Positions 40,199-49,970 of a DNA stretch of 64,000 bases are shown one piece after another. Source of the stretch: a bacterium (GTDB lineage Bacteria > Actinomycetota > Acidimicrobiia > Spongiisociales > ZC4RG35). The stretch lies in contig JAPPFD010000032.1 in assembly GCA_028823995.1 (NCBI GenBank), positions 62,001 to 126,000 on the forward strand, given 5' to 3'. Numbering within the stretch: the stretch's first letter is position 1; every line of letters begins with the position of its first letter. The position numbers and the translations under genes were made by a program. Under the pieces are notes generated by a model that ran no database searches, was not told the origin of the DNA, and was given only the letters and a program-made list of their open reading frames with translations.

Positions 40199-43100
40199 TT
40201 GGGCTTGGCTTCAACGCCGCTTTCATCCCTAGTCGATAGTTGGCCTCCGACCCTCCTCCCGACACCCCCGGGGCGCTGGGCGGTGGCCCCGGAAGCGCGC
40301 GCCGTGGCGCTCTCGGCGCTGGCACAGAGGAGCGCCGCAACCCTGGTGGTGGTGGTCTCCGAGGAGCGGGAAGCCGAGGAACTGGCCGAGGACATGACTC
40401 TCTTCGGCACCGAAGTCCTGATGTTGCCGGCCTGGGAGACCCTTCCCTTCGAGCGGGTCTCTCCCAATGTCACCACCATGGCCCGTCGCTGCCGGGCCGC
40501 TCACGCCCTCTCGCAACCCACGCCGGGACAGGTCCTGGTGGCTTCCGTGAGGGCTGTCACCCAGCGACTAAGCCCCTCCGATCCCTCCCCCCTGGTGATC
40601 ACCCGGGGCCAGTCCACCTCTCCCACCGAGGTGGCCGCCGCCCTCTCCGCCCGGGGATTCGAGAGGGTCGCCAGGGTCGAGTCACCGGGGGAGATGGCCG
40701 TCCGGGGTGGCATTGTGGATGCCTACCCGGCCGACGAAGGACGCCCCGTTCGGCTCGACTTCTGGGGAGACGAAGTGGATGAGATCAGGTTCTTCACTCC
40801 CTCGACCCAGCGTTCCGACGAGCACGGCGAGCAGGTGTCCTTCTACCCGGCCCGGGAGTTTCGCCCGGACACGGAGGTAGCTGCCCGGGCGGCCAACCTC
40901 CTGTCCACCCACCCCTGGGCTGCAGACATCTGGGACCGGTTGGCCCAACGCCAGATGTTCGAGGGCATGGAGTCGTGGATGCCATGGCTTGCCTCATCGA
41001 ACTGCCTCCTGGACCGGGCGGGTTCCGAGACTCTGGTGGTCGTCACCGACCCTCCCCGCTTGATAGGCCGCTCCCGCAGCCTGGTGGCCGAGGAGGAGGA
41101 TCTGGCAAGTGACCTCTCCGAAACCTGGTCCGATGCGCTCGCGATGCCCGAGAGGAGTCCCAGGCTCTACCAGTCGCTCGAGGAGGCATTGTCGCGCCGC
41201 CCCGTTCTCCAGATGCCGTCTGTCCCGATGGGACCCTCCGATCCTGTATTGGGGGTGCGTACCTTGGGAGCCCCTCCGGGTGACGGGCCGGCTATCGCGG
41301 CCGCGCTTTCCCGGCTGCGCGCCCGGGACGTGAGAGTCGTGGTGGCGATCGAGGGCGCTGCGGCGGCCACCCGGTGGGCACGGGTGTTGTCGGAGGAGGG
41401 AATCGCCATCCCCAGGCGGGACAGCCTCGCCGGTGAGGGGTCGGCGATCATCCCCCGCGGTATCCGTCAGGGTTTCGTCTTGGAGTCACCGGCGGTGGCG
41501 GTCCTGGGAGAACGGGAACTGGCCGGCAGGCACCGGGCGCACCGAGCTCCTCCGAGATCGAGAAGGACGGCGGTCGGCACCCGCGACCTGTCCCCGGGTG
41601 ACTACGTGGTCCACTACCAACACGGGATAGGGAGATTCGAGGGGATGGTCTCCGAGGCGATCCTCGGGGTGGAGCGGGACTACCTGCTGGTGGCATATGC
41701 CGGTGGCGACCGGCTTTACGTGCCGGTCGACCAGCTCTCCCTCATCACCCGCTACACAGGCGGAGAGGCGCCCCGCCTCTCGCGGATGGGGGGAAAGGAC
41801 TGGGCCGCCACCCGGGAGCGGGTGAGAGACGAGGTGCAGGTGGTGGCCGAGGAAGTGGTGGCCCTGCACAGGGCCCGGTCCTCGGCGGAGGGGTTCTCCT
41901 TCGGACCCGACACCCCCTGGCAGCAGGAGTTGGAGGCGGCCTTTCCCTATGAGGAGACCTCCGACCAGATGGAGGCCATCGCCGATGTGAAGGCCGACAT
42001 GGAATCGGACCAGCCGATGGACCGGCTGATCTTCGGTGACGTCGGGTTCGGGAAGACCGAGGTGGCGGTGAGGGCCGCTTTCAAGGCGGTGATGGACAAA
42101 AAGCAGGTGGCGGTGCTCTGTCCCACCACGATCCTGGCCCAGCAACATCACCAGACGTTCTCAGAGAGGCTCTCGCCCCACGGGGTCCAGGTGGCGGTGC
42201 TCTCCCGCTTCCTCACCCCCGGGCAGGCCCGCAGGGTGGTCGCCGGGATCGCATCGGGCGAGGTCGATGTGGTGGTGGGCACCCACCGCCTGCTATCGCG
42301 GGACGTGACGTTCCGCGACCTGGGACTGCTGGTGGTCGACGAGGAGCAGAGGTTCGGCGTGGCCGCCAAGGACGCCCTGCGGCGGATGAAGGTGGGGATG
42401 GATGTCCTCACCCTCACCGCCACTCCCATCCCGCGTACTCTGGAGATGGCCCTCACCGGCATCCGCGACGTCTCCCACATCAGGATCCCGCCGAGGGGAC
42501 GGCGGCCCATTCTCACCTACGTGGGGCCCCATGACGAGCAGACCGTGTCCATGGCCATCCGCCGGGAACTGCTCAGGGAGGGCCAGGTGTTCTACGTGCA
42601 CAACCGGGTGATGTCCATCGACCATGTGGTAGCCCGCCTAGCCGAACTGGTTCCCAAGGCCCGGTTGGCGGTGGCCCACGGGCAGATGTCCGAGGCCCAG
42701 TTGGAACAGGTGATGATCGACTATTGGAACCGTCGCTACGACGTTCTGGTGTCCACCACCATCATCGAGTCGGGCCTCGACCTGCCCCAGGTCAACACCC
42801 TGATAGTCGAACGAGCCGACCGGATCGGGCTCGCCCAGCTATACCAACTCCGCGGCCGGGTGGGCAGGTCGCACCAGCGCGCCTACGCCTACCTGTTCCA
42901 CCCGGTTGACCAGGTCCTCTCCGAGGCGGCTCACCGGCGGCTCCAGGCGATCGGGCGGGCCACCGACTTCGGCGCCGGGTTCGACGTTGCATTCCGGGAC
43001 CTGGAGATCAGGGGAGCGGGCTCCATTCTCAGCAAGGTGCAGTCGGGCCACCTGCAGGCCGTGGGACTGGACCTCTACACCGAACTGGTGGCGGAGGCGG

Positions 43101-43618
43101 TGGGAGAACTCGAAGGGAAGCCCGCCTCCGCGGAGTCCGAAGCGCCGTTGGTGCGGATCGACCTGGCGGTCGAGGCCCACCTGCCCGACCACTACGTCTC
43201 CGATCAGGGACTGCGACTGGAGGCGTACCGGCGCCTGGCCTCGTCCTCGACCCAAGCGGAAGTGGATGAGGTGGTGGCCGGCTGGGAGGACCGGTACGGC
43301 CCCCTGCCGGCAGGGGCGCGCGCCCTCGCCCGGGTGGCTGCGCTCCGGGTGGAGTGCCTGCGGGTGGGGATCGGAGAGGTGATGGGAATCAGAGACGAGG
43401 TGCGGCTCTCGGGCGTGCAGCTTCGGGACTCGCAGCGGGTGCGAGCCGAGCGCCTGGCCCCCGGCGCCTTCTATCAGCCGGACATGGGGCTTCTGTTCAT
43501 TCCCGCGCCCCGGCCCCTCCTCCCGGGCGTGCTCGGCTTCATCCGGGAAATGTGGCCGCCCGACGCCCGAGCGCCAATGCGGCCGGAAGGCTCTCGCACG
43601 GCAATACCATCTAGATGA
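40199..43618 (+). CDS. mfd: Transcription-repair coupling factor Mfd
   Basis: 1139 residues from TTG 40199 (a second TTG two codons later is equally possible). It removes RNA polymerase stalled at DNA lesions and recruits UvrA. The UvrB-like N-terminal region (LPAWETLPFERVSPN, RGGIVDAYPADEGRPVRLDFWGDEVDEIRFF), the RNA polymerase-interacting domain (DYVVHYQHGIGRFEG) and the RecG-type translocase are all present. The translocase has Walker A FGDVGFGKTE (about residue 615), DEEQ box VVDEEQRFGV and motif VI QLRGRVGRS. A C-terminal TRCF domain completes the normal length. It overlaps the next gene by 4 bases. Confidence 0.95.
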   Translation: MGLASTPLSSLVDSWPPTLLPTPPGRWAVAPEARAVALSALAQRSAATLVVVVSEEREAEELAEDMTLFGTEVLMLPAWETLPFERVSPNVTTMARRCRAAHALSQPTPGQVLVASVRAVTQRLSPSDPSPLVITRGQSTSPTEVAAALSARGFERVARVESPGEMAVRGGIVDAYPADEGRPVRLDFWGDEVDEIRFFTPSTQRSDEHGEQVSFYPAREFRPDTEVAARAANLLSTHPWAADIWDRLAQRQMFEGMESWMPWLASSNCLLDRAGSETLVVVTDPPRLIGRSRSLVAEEEDLASDLSETWSDALAMPERSPRLYQSLEEALSRRPVLQMPSVPMGPSDPVLGVRTLGAPPGDGPAIAAALSRLRARDVRVVVAIEGAAAATRWARVLSEEGIAIPRRDSLAGEGSAIIPRGIRQGFVLESPAVAVLGERELAGRHRAHRAPPRSRRTAVGTRDLSPGDYVVHYQHGIGRFEGMVSEAILGVERDYLLVAYAGGDRLYVPVDQLSLITRYTGGEAPRLSRMGGKDWAATRERVRDEVQVVAEEVVALHRARSSAEGFSFGPDTPWQQELEAAFPYEETSDQMEAIADVKADMESDQPMDRLIFGDVGFGKTEVAVRAAFKAVMDKKQVAVLCPTTILAQQHHQTFSERLSPHGVQVAVLSRFLTPGQARRVVAGIASGEVDVVVGTHRLLSRDVTFRDLGLLVVDEEQRFGVAAKDALRRMKVGMDVLTLTATPIPRTLEMALTGIRDVSHIRIPPRGRRPILTYVGPHDEQTVSMAIRRELLREGQVFYVHNRVMSIDHVVARLAELVPKARLAVAHGQMSEAQLEQVMIDYWNRRYDVLVSTTIIESGLDLPQVNTLIVERADRIGLAQLYQLRGRVGRSHQRAYAYLFHPVDQVLSEAAHRRLQAIGRATDFGAGFDVAFRDLEIRGAGSILSKVQSGHLQAVGLDLYTELVAEAVGELEGKPASAESEAPLVRIDLAVEAHLPDHYVSDQGLRLEAYRRLASSSTQAEVDEVVAGWEDRYGPLPAGARALARVAALRVECLRVGIGEVMGIRDEVRLSGVQLRDSQRVRAERLAPGAFYQPDMGLLFIPAPRPLLPGVLGFIREMWPPDARAPMRPEGSRTAIPSR

Positions 43619-44598
43619 TGAAAAGCGCTTCTCCGCCCGGATGGACCCGTCTCGGCCTCCTGTTACTGGCCGTCCTCCTGACCGCAGGCGCCTGCTCCAG
43701 CCAGGGTGACCTGGTGGCCACGGTGAACGGGAACTCCATCTACATGGCCGACGTCGAAGGCCCCGAGGACCTGGTGGGAGGCGACGTCGTCGACGACCAG
43801 GGGGAGATCATCGACAGGTTCGAGTTCCTGAACCGCCTGCACAGCCTGGTCATAACCGAAGTTGTCGTCACCAAGGCCGACGAGGAGTTCGGAATCCACC
43901 CCGACCGGGAACCCCTCAAGACGATTCTCGAGGACACCTACCAGACCGTCAGGACCGACCTGATAGAGCTACACGGGGACTATGAGACAGCCCTGCAACA
44001 GGAAGGCATGACCGACCACCTGGTCCGGCTGTTCATCATGACCCAGGAGACGATCAACGTCGTCTACGAGGAACTGGCGGCCAGGGAAGGCGGGCTCTCC
44101 GCTGAGGAGGTGGAGGAGGTGTTCGAGTCCAGGCGGGCGGAACTCACCGAAGTATGCGCCACCCACGTTCTAGTCGACACCCAAGAAGAGGCTGAGGCAG
44201 TCCTGGAGCGGGTCCTGGCCGGAGAGGAGATCGGGGCGCTGGCGGCCGAACTCTCCGTCGAACCGGATGCGTCCGAGACCAGGGGCGCGCTGAGCTGCCA
44301 GGCGGCGAACGCCTATGTGGCCGAGTTCGCCGAAGCCGTGATCACCGCCGAGGTGGGCGTTCCGTACGGGCCGGTGGAGTCCATTTTCGGTTTCCACGTG
44401 CTGGTGGTCACCGAAAGGGACGATCCGCTGCTGGCCGATCACGAGGCCGACATCCGCTTCGAGTACAACGAGGAACGGCGAAGCATTTTGATCGGGGAGT
44501 GGTTCCAGCAAGCGGCCACCGAGTCGGACGTGCAGATCGAGCCCCAGTACGGGAGATGGACGACCGAGCCCAGGCCACAGGTCCTGCTTCCCTCTTGA
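43615..44598 (+). CDS. Parvulin-type peptidyl-prolyl isomerase lipoprotein (SurA/PrsA-like)
   Basis: 327 residues starting ATGATG in the mfd stop. The lipoprotein signal LGLLLLAVLLTAGACSS places it on the outer face of the membrane. A SurA_N-like helical region (VATVNGNSIYMADVE) precedes a rotamase domain: ATHVLVDTQEEAEAVLERVLAGEEIGALAAELSVEPDASETRGALSC, FGFHVLVVTERD. It is expected to help fold exported proteins. The start of mazG overlaps its stop (TTGA), a gene order (mfd-surA/prsA-mazG) seen in other actinobacteria. Confidence 0.87.
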   Translation: MMKSASPPGWTRLGLLLLAVLLTAGACSSQGDLVATVNGNSIYMADVEGPEDLVGGDVVDDQGEIIDRFEFLNRLHSLVITEVVVTKADEEFGIHPDREPLKTILEDTYQTVRTDLIELHGDYETALQQEGMTDHLVRLFIMTQETINVVYEELAAREGGLSAEEVEEVFESRRAELTEVCATHVLVDTQEEAEAVLERVLAGEEIGALAAELSVEPDASETRGALSCQAANAYVAEFAEAVITAEVGVPYGPVESIFGFHVLVVTERDDPLLADHEADIRFEYNEERRSILIGEWFQQAATESDVQIEPQYGRWTTEPRPQVLLPS

Positions 44599-46049
44599 GC
44601 CTGGTGGTGATGGGGTTGGGCCCCGGCGGTCTCGACCGGGTCCCGCCCTCGGCGCTGGCCACCCTCACCGATCCATCCCGCCGGGTGATCCTCCGCACCA
44701 CCGACCACCCCGCCGCCCGGGAACTGGCCTCCATCCGCCCGGTGACGAGCTGTGACGATCTGTACCTTGAGGGCGAGGACTTCGAATCGGTCTACCGCGC
44801 CATAGCCTCCAGGGTGGTGGAGGCCGCCCGGTCCCAGCCGGTGGCCTACGTGACCCCCGGCAGCCCCCTGGTGGGGGAGAGGGCGGTGGGAATGATCCGG
44901 TCCCTGGCGGCAAGAGAAGGGATGGAAGTGACGATCTACCCTGCCGAGTCCTTCCTGGACGCGGCCGTCGAAGCCTTGGGGATCGACCCCTTGGACGGGG
45001 GCCTGACCGTCCTGAATGCCCACCGGCTGCCCTCGCCACTCCTCCTGCGAGGTCCCACCCTGGTGGCCGCCCTCGACACCGCCGCCGGGCTGGCCGACTT
45101 CTGCGCGCACCTCACCCGGGTCGTAGCCGACCCGGAGGTGGCAGTGCTGGTCGACCTGGGCGGTCCAGGGCAGAGAGTGGTGCGCTCCTTGGCCGCGCAG
45201 GTGGACTCGACGCTGGCCGGTCCCCGCACGTCCCTCTATGTCGACGCCGGCCCGACCGGCTTGGCGGGAGCCGTGGCGGTGATGGACCGCCTGCGCGCCG
45301 AATGTCCCTGGGATCGCCGCCAGACCCACCACAGCCTGGTCAAGAACCTCTTGGAGGAGACCTATGAGTTGGCCGAGGTCCTGGCGGCTCTCCCCCTGGA
45401 CGCCGGACGCCAGGACGCCGCAGCCTCCGAGCCCGACTGGATGGCCTTCGAGGAGGTCTGCCAGGAGTTGGGCGACGTCCTCCTGCAGGTGCTGTTCCAC
45501 GCATCCATAGCCAGAGAGTCACAGATCTTCGACATCGAGGATGTCGCCGAGGGTCTCCGCCAGAAGCTGGTGCGACGCCATCCCCACGTCTTCTCCGACG
45601 TGGCCGCCGACACCGCCGAGCAGGTCAAGGCCAACTGGGAGCAGATCAAACAACAGGAGAAGCCCCGGCCCGAGGACGCCTCCCTCCTGGACGGCGTGCC
45701 TCGCTCGATGCCCGCCCTCTCCCGGGCCGCCAAGATCCAACGCCGGGCAGCACAGGTGGGCTTCGACTGGTCGGAGGTCCCGCCGGTCATCGACAAGGTC
45801 GAAGAGGAGTTGGAGGAACTGCGGGCGTCCCTCACCGACCGGGAGTCCGCTGAGGCGGAGTTGGGCGATCTGCTGTTCGCCACGGTCAACCTGGCCCGCC
45901 ATCTGGCCCTCGACCCCGAGACCGCTCTCCGCCGGGCCATCGCCCGCTTCGGCGATCGGTTCCGGAAGATGGAGGCCGAGGGTCCCCTCGACGGCCTGAC
46001 CGTTGACCAACTGGAGGAGCGCTGGGAACGGGCCAAGCTGAGCGGGTAG
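44595..46049 (+). CDS. mazG: Nucleoside triphosphate pyrophosphohydrolase MazG with N-terminal tetrapyrrole methylase-like domain
   Basis: 484 residues from TTG 44595, overlapping the previous stop by 4 bases; the encoded LSLVVMGLGPGGLDRVP is the natural start of the methylase fold. Residues about 1-220 are SAM-methylase-like (VAYVTPGSPLVGERAV) as in YabN. The rest holds two MazG modules with the EExxE metal-binding pattern: LRAECPWDRRQTHHSLVKNLLEETYELAEVL with EVCQELGDVLLQVLFHA, and KVEEELEELRASL with AEAELGDLLFATVN. It hydrolyses non-canonical or excess NTPs. An in-frame ATG at 44556 is an alternative start. Confidence 0.9.
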   Translation: MSLVVMGLGPGGLDRVPPSALATLTDPSRRVILRTTDHPAARELASIRPVTSCDDLYLEGEDFESVYRAIASRVVEAARSQPVAYVTPGSPLVGERAVGMIRSLAAREGMEVTIYPAESFLDAAVEALGIDPLDGGLTVLNAHRLPSPLLLRGPTLVAALDTAAGLADFCAHLTRVVADPEVAVLVDLGGPGQRVVRSLAAQVDSTLAGPRTSLYVDAGPTGLAGAVAVMDRLRAECPWDRRQTHHSLVKNLLEETYELAEVLAALPLDAGRQDAAASEPDWMAFEEVCQELGDVLLQVLFHASIARESQIFDIEDVAEGLRQKLVRRHPHVFSDVAADTAEQVKANWEQIKQQEKPRPEDASLLDGVPRSMPALSRAAKIQRRAAQVGFDWSEVPPVIDKVEEELEELRASLTDRESAEAELGDLLFATVNLARHLALDPETALRRAIARFGDRFRKMEAEGPLDGLTVDQLEERWERAKLSG

Positions 46050-46121
46050 CGAAACTGATTTCGGGGATCGAAAGAATCGCAGGTCGTAGGATGCTATTGA
46101 GAACCGCCAGCAGATAGGGCC

Positions 46122-47539
46122 GTGATGCGCCTTGAGGAACCGGGGGGAATCCTGACAGCGTTGGTGTTGGTGCTCGGTTTGATGGGCGGCGGGGTGGTAG
46201 GTGCTGACGTTCTTGGAGTGGTTCTGGAGGAGGGTGGTGAGGGTGGCTTGTTGGGTTCCGATTTGTTTGATGATGTGCCGGTGGGTCATTGGGCCGATGA
46301 GGAAGTAGGTTGGGCTGTTTCCAGCGGAGTGATGGGCGGGGTGACTGGTGGGCGTTTTGATTTGGAGGGGGTGGTGCCGCGTTGGCAGATCGTGACGTTT
46401 CTGTATAGAGCGAGCCGGTTGGTTGGTGGGTATGGGGGTGAGGAAGAGATGGTGGGGTCGGACAGTTTCATGGATGTTGCGGCGGGTCATGAAGCGGATC
46501 GGGAGATTGGCTGGGCGGTGGAGAGTGGGATCACTCAGGGAGTGGGTGGTGGGCGGTTCGGTCCGGATGGGTCGGTGACGAGGGCGCAGATCGTAACGTT
46601 TCTGTTTCGGTTGACTGGTTTGGTGGATGGTCCGGTGACTGGTGGGGGGTTGGGGTCGGACAGTTTCGTGGATGTTCCGGTGGGCCATTGGGCGGATGAG
46701 GAGGTGGGCTGGGCGGTGGTGAACGGGATTACCCAGGGGGTGGGTGATCGGCGTTTTGATCTTGAACGGGTGGTGACCCGCGCTCAGATCGCCACGTTCC
46801 TCTTTCGCGTGGTCCAGTCTGTAGGGAGAGTGGAGGAACCGCGTCTTCTTGTTGACCGGACCCAACGCAGTGGTGGTTGGTCGCCTGACGGCGGGCGGGT
46901 TGTGTTCTCCCAGGACGGTTCGCTGTGGGTTTTGGATGTTGACAACGGTGACCGGTCGCTTCTGCTGGCCCGGGCTGGTCATGAGCAGTTAGAGGATCCG
47001 GCTTGGTCACCTGATGAGAAGCGGGTCGCCTATTCCCGTGTGTGGCAGGACGGCGACGGACACTGGTTTGCTCATATTCATTCAGTCAACGTGGATGGCG
47101 CTGCCAAGGTCCAGTTGTCCAACGGCAACGTGCATGACCGCCGGCCCCGTTGGTCACCTGATGGCGAACTGATTGTGTTCCAGCGTCTGACGGGAACGGG
47201 TCGCTCCGCCGACGGACGGTTCATCGATGCGGACCGACACGTAATGGTAATAGATGCCGCCGGTGGCAATCAGGAGGCGCTGACCGATGGGGGGCGTTGG
47301 GAGCAGTCGCCTGTTTGGTCGCCTGATGGGACACGCATCGCTTATGTGTCCGGGCTGGTGTGGATCGCCGACTCCGCCGGCCTGAACCCAACCCGGATGC
47401 CGACGGGCGGTGCGTTCTGGAACGGGGGAGTCTCCTGGTCGCCCGACGGTAAGAGGCTGGCGTTCGCCCGCTCGGATGGAAGCGGATCGTCGATTGTCAT
47501 TGTCGATGTTGATGGTGGCAAAGAAGAGACCATAACTAA
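46122..47539 (+). pseudogene. 5' part of an SLH / beta-propeller / metalloprotease gene interrupted by an IS element
   Basis: From GTG 46122 (or ATG 46125) the protein has a signal-like stretch (GGILTALVLVLGLMGGGVVGA). Three SLH repeats follow (DLFDDVPVGHWADEEVGWAV, DSFMDVAAGHEADREIGWAV, DSFVDVPVGHWADEEVGWAV), then TolB/PD40-type propeller repeats marked by WSPDG or WSPDE (GGWSPDGGRVVF, AWSPDEKRVAY, RWSPDGELIVF, VWSPDGTRIAY, SWSPDGKRLAF). The gene runs into the IS at 47540 and would stop at 47573. Removing the IS and one target copy restores one 895-codon frame through 51563. Confidence 0.8.
47532..47539. repeat. Left target-site duplication of the IS element
   Basis: ATAACTAA directly abuts the left inverted repeat. 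The identical 8 bases follow the right end at 50286-50293. An 8-base duplication is the norm for IS1595-family elements. Confidence 0.85.
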
Positions 47540-47563
47540 GGGAATTACATACTTGGGTAGACG
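47540..47563. repeat. Left terminal inverted repeat of the IS element
   Basis: 24 bases identical to the reverse complement of 50262-50285. Weaker matching continues inward through GGTTAG. Confidence 0.9.
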
Positions 47564-47569
47564 AGCCGG

Positions 47570-47707
47570 TTAGGTGGTGGGGTTGATGAACCGGCGGGAT
47601 TTCATGTCGGGTTGGGAGCGGTAGCGCAGGACGGCTTCTGCGGCTTTCTTCAGTTCGGCGGGCGGTTGGGGCTTCCGTTTGGTTCGTGGTTTCTTCTTGC
47701 GCTTCAT
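47570..47707 (-). CDS. Small basic protein in the IS element, 45 aa
   Basis: Starts at ATG 47707 overlapping the methyltransferase stop (ATGA), so translation is probably coupled. The chain begins MKRKKKPRTKRKPQPPAEL and ends YRSQPDMKSRRFINPTT: very basic, with a short predicted helix in the middle. It ends 6 bases from the left inverted repeat. Not recognised. The overlap pattern matches the transposase-methyltransferase junction, which argues that it is a real third cistron. It could bind nucleic acid. Confidence 0.5.
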   Translation of the reverse strand: MKRKKKPRTKRKPQPPAELKKAAEAVLRYRSQPDMKSRRFINPTT

Positions 47708-48933
47708 CCGGTCTTTGCCATTTCTGCCAAGAACTCCTCTTGGCTTCGGGTGCCTTTTTTGCTGTTGCACCAACCGCACAACAGTTGCAGGTTGTTGATG
47801 TGATCCGACCCACCGTACACCTTCGGGACGATGTGATCGACTGTGAGGTTCTTGTAAGGGAAGTGGGCTTTGCATCCGTAGCAGTTGCCTTCCTGCTGTC
47901 CGTACAGGTGGTGCTTGTGGGTGCGGTAGTTGGGGAGTTTCCCCATGTCCGTCCGGCGGGGCACGTCCTCGCGGGCGGCGATGTCGTAGAACATGCCCAT
48001 CTCTTGTTTTAGGCGTTCCTTGACCAGCTTTACCGCCAATGGAGAAAGGTCGATTCCGACCCATTGGCGGCCCAGCCGTTCCGCCGCTACGAGGGTGGTG
48101 GCGCACCCGCAAAACGGGTCCAAGACAATGCCATCGGGCGGGCATGACGCTTTGATGATCCGATCGAGAAGGGCTAGCGGTTTTTGGGTTGGGTAGCCCA
48201 CCCGCTCCGAGCGGGGAATGTGCGATCCGGCTCCTATGTCCGCCCACCAATCCTCCGGCGCTTTGCCTTTTAGGATCAGTTGCCGTTCCCGTTCGTGGAT
48301 TTCTTCCCGTGACCTTCCCGCTGCCGCCATGCTGGTTCGACCTCCCGATGGCTTGGAGCGTTTGTGGGCAATCCGCACCGCATCAAGATCAAAATAGAAG
48401 TTGGAGGTCTTGACATAGCGGAGGATGATGTCGTGTTTGCGTTTGAAATCCCGCGGCGTGTTGCCCGGCCCGGTGTAGCACCATGCGATTTCGTTGCGGA
48501 AGTTGGCGCGTCCGAACAGCACGTCCATCAACAACTTCAGGTAGTGGCTGGCGGTGGGGTCACAATGCAAGTAGATGCTCCCCGTCGGTTTGAGGACGCG
48601 GCGGAGGTGGATGAGTCGGACGGCCATCATCACCAGGTAGGCCATCATCGAGTCCCCACCTCCGGCCCTTCCGGCGCGGATGATCTCGTACAATTGGGGA
48701 CTGGCTTCGGCGATCTCCCCATGCCATGCCACGTCCGTATCGTCGAGAGTCCACGCGTCCTTGAACGCGGCCCCAGCTGCCACGCTCCCGATGGGAGCTT
48801 CGTAGTTGCGGTTCGAGTTGAACGGCGGGTCGAGGTAGATCAGGTCAACCGATGCGCCGTTGAGTTGCCGCAGAATGTGAAGGTTATCGCCCGTCCATAG
48901 AGTGCGGTTGACCCAGTTGGGGCCAACCGTCAC
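47704..48933 (-). CDS. Site-specific DNA methyltransferase (beta class, N4/N6) fused to an HNH endonuclease domain
   Basis: 409 residues from GTG 48933, overlapping the transposase stop by 4 bases (GTGA). Catalytic motif IV DPPF is in LIYLDPPFNSNRNY near the N-terminus. Motif I DPFCGCATTLVAAERLG lies near residue 280, so the order is that of beta-class amino-methyltransferases. A stretch GYPTQKPLALLDRII precedes motif I as usual. The last 70 residues form a zinc-bound HNH domain: CYGCKAHF, LTVDHIVPKVYGG, NNLQLLCGWCNSKKGT. It is a passenger of the IS; it could be a one-protein restriction-modification-like enzyme or a methyltransferase with a nicking partner domain. Confidence 0.85.
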   Translation of the reverse strand: MTVGPNWVNRTLWTGDNLHILRQLNGASVDLIYLDPPFNSNRNYEAPIGSVAAGAAFKDAWTLDDTDVAWHGEIAEASPQLYEIIRAGRAGGGDSMMAYLVMMAVRLIHLRRVLKPTGSIYLHCDPTASHYLKLLMDVLFGRANFRNEIAWCYTGPGNTPRDFKRKHDIILRYVKTSNFYFDLDAVRIAHKRSKPSGGRTSMAAAGRSREEIHERERQLILKGKAPEDWWADIGAGSHIPRSERVGYPTQKPLALLDRIIKASCPPDGIVLDPFCGCATTLVAAERLGRQWVGIDLSPLAVKLVKERLKQEMGMFYDIAAREDVPRRTDMGKLPNYRTHKHHLYGQQEGNCYGCKAHFPYKNLTVDHIVPKVYGGSDHINNLQLLCGWCNSKKGTRSQEEFLAEMAKTG

Positions 48934-49886
48934 GTGGCGACGCCGCGTTCTCCCCCCACCAAATCCGCATACAATAACCGCCGCCCGGCCATCCCCCAGG
49001 CAACCAACCCCATTTGCATGGCAGTGTCCAAATGGCGGATGTTGTGACGCCCACAAAACTCGACAACGTACCGTTGTAGGTGCTTCGGGGATAGACGGTG
49101 GAAGGTGCCTTTGTGCGCCCGCTTCAACATCGCCCAGAAGGATTCGACACCGTTCACGTGAGCCTTCCCGCTCACAAATTCCCCTACCGAATGGCGTACC
49201 TTCTCACGATTGGGCAACCCATCGTAGGCAGTGCTCCCGTCCGTGTACACCGGACCGTCTCCAGGTGCTACCCGCTGGACAAACCCTTGGAGCGTGTTGG
49301 CGTTGGCCGCGTCAACCACTTTGGCGGTGACCATCCCAGAATCCCGCTCCCGCATCCCCACCACCGCGACCTTCCCCACGGTGCCACGACCGGCCCGCAG
49401 CTTCATGCGGGAGTGCTTGTTTTTCTCGATGCCGCCCATGTACGTCTCGTCCACTTCCACCGCACCAGTGAGCAGACTGGGGATGAACGCCTCGAACGCC
49501 TCCCGGATGCGCTGCTGCATGAACCAAGCCGTCTTCTGTGTAACGCCGAGGTCACGGTGCAGTTTCATCGAACTCACGCCCTTGAGGTTGGTCAGGTTCA
49601 GGTAGATAGCATATACCCACTTCTGCAACGGGATGGGCGAATCGGCCATAACAGTTCCCGTTTTCACCGAGAAATACTTGCGGCAGTCCCGACACCGGTA
49701 CGGCATCTTCGGATGACTGGCCTCGTGCGTGTTGGTTGATCCGCACCGTGGGCAGTCCCGCTCCCCGTCCGGCCACACAATCCCCTCGAACCAGACACGG
49801 GCGGCTTCCTCGTCGGGAAACATGCGGGCCATGTCCAACATGCTGATTCCCCTCCGGTAGTGCTTCCCCGGTGCCCTGAATGCCAT
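48930..49886 (-). CDS. IS1595-family transposase (ISXO2-like, zinc ribbon)
   Basis: 318 residues. An N-terminal zinc ribbon (CPRCGSTNTHEASHPKMPYRCRDC) is followed by FSVKTGTVMADSPIPLQKWVYAIYL. The DDE-type ISXO2 core follows: first aspartate in GAVEVDETYMGG, second in VYTDGSTAYDGL, and the last in the HVNGVESFWAMLKRAHKGTFHRLS segment, where the family has N or E. ATG 49886 has GAGG upstream. It is first of three overlapping minus-strand genes in the element and has no visible frameshift, so it is probably active. Confidence 0.92.
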   Translation of the reverse strand: MAFRAPGKHYRRGISMLDMARMFPDEEAARVWFEGIVWPDGERDCPRCGSTNTHEASHPKMPYRCRDCRKYFSVKTGTVMADSPIPLQKWVYAIYLNLTNLKGVSSMKLHRDLGVTQKTAWFMQQRIREAFEAFIPSLLTGAVEVDETYMGGIEKNKHSRMKLRAGRGTVGKVAVVGMRERDSGMVTAKVVDAANANTLQGFVQRVAPGDGPVYTDGSTAYDGLPNREKVRHSVGEFVSGKAHVNGVESFWAMLKRAHKGTFHRLSPKHLQRYVVEFCGRHNIRHLDTAMQMGLVAWGMAGRRLLYADLVGGERGVAT

Positions 49887-49935
49887 CTCACAATCCTCAA
49901 ATATCGCTGTCTACCAGCAATTCTACCGATAGGGT

Positions 49936-49964
49936 GTGACACTTCCTTGGAGCCGTGGTACAAT
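49936..49964 (+). promoter_or_regulatory. Promoter for a leaderless DUF2513 transcript
   Basis: GTGACA (49936-49941), a 17-base spacer, and TACAAT (49959-49964). Transcription would start about 6-7 bases later, at the A of ATG 49971, so the mRNA would have no leader. No ribosome site precedes the ATG, which agrees. Confidence 0.6.
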
Positions 49965-49970
49965 CAGAAT

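Noticed and set aside
45519-46982. Long minus-strand open frame (487 codons) opposite mazG and the SLH gene
   Set aside because: It is antisense to two well-supported genes, shows His/Thr/Pro-rich low-complexity text typical of antisense GC-rich DNA, and has no recognisable domain.
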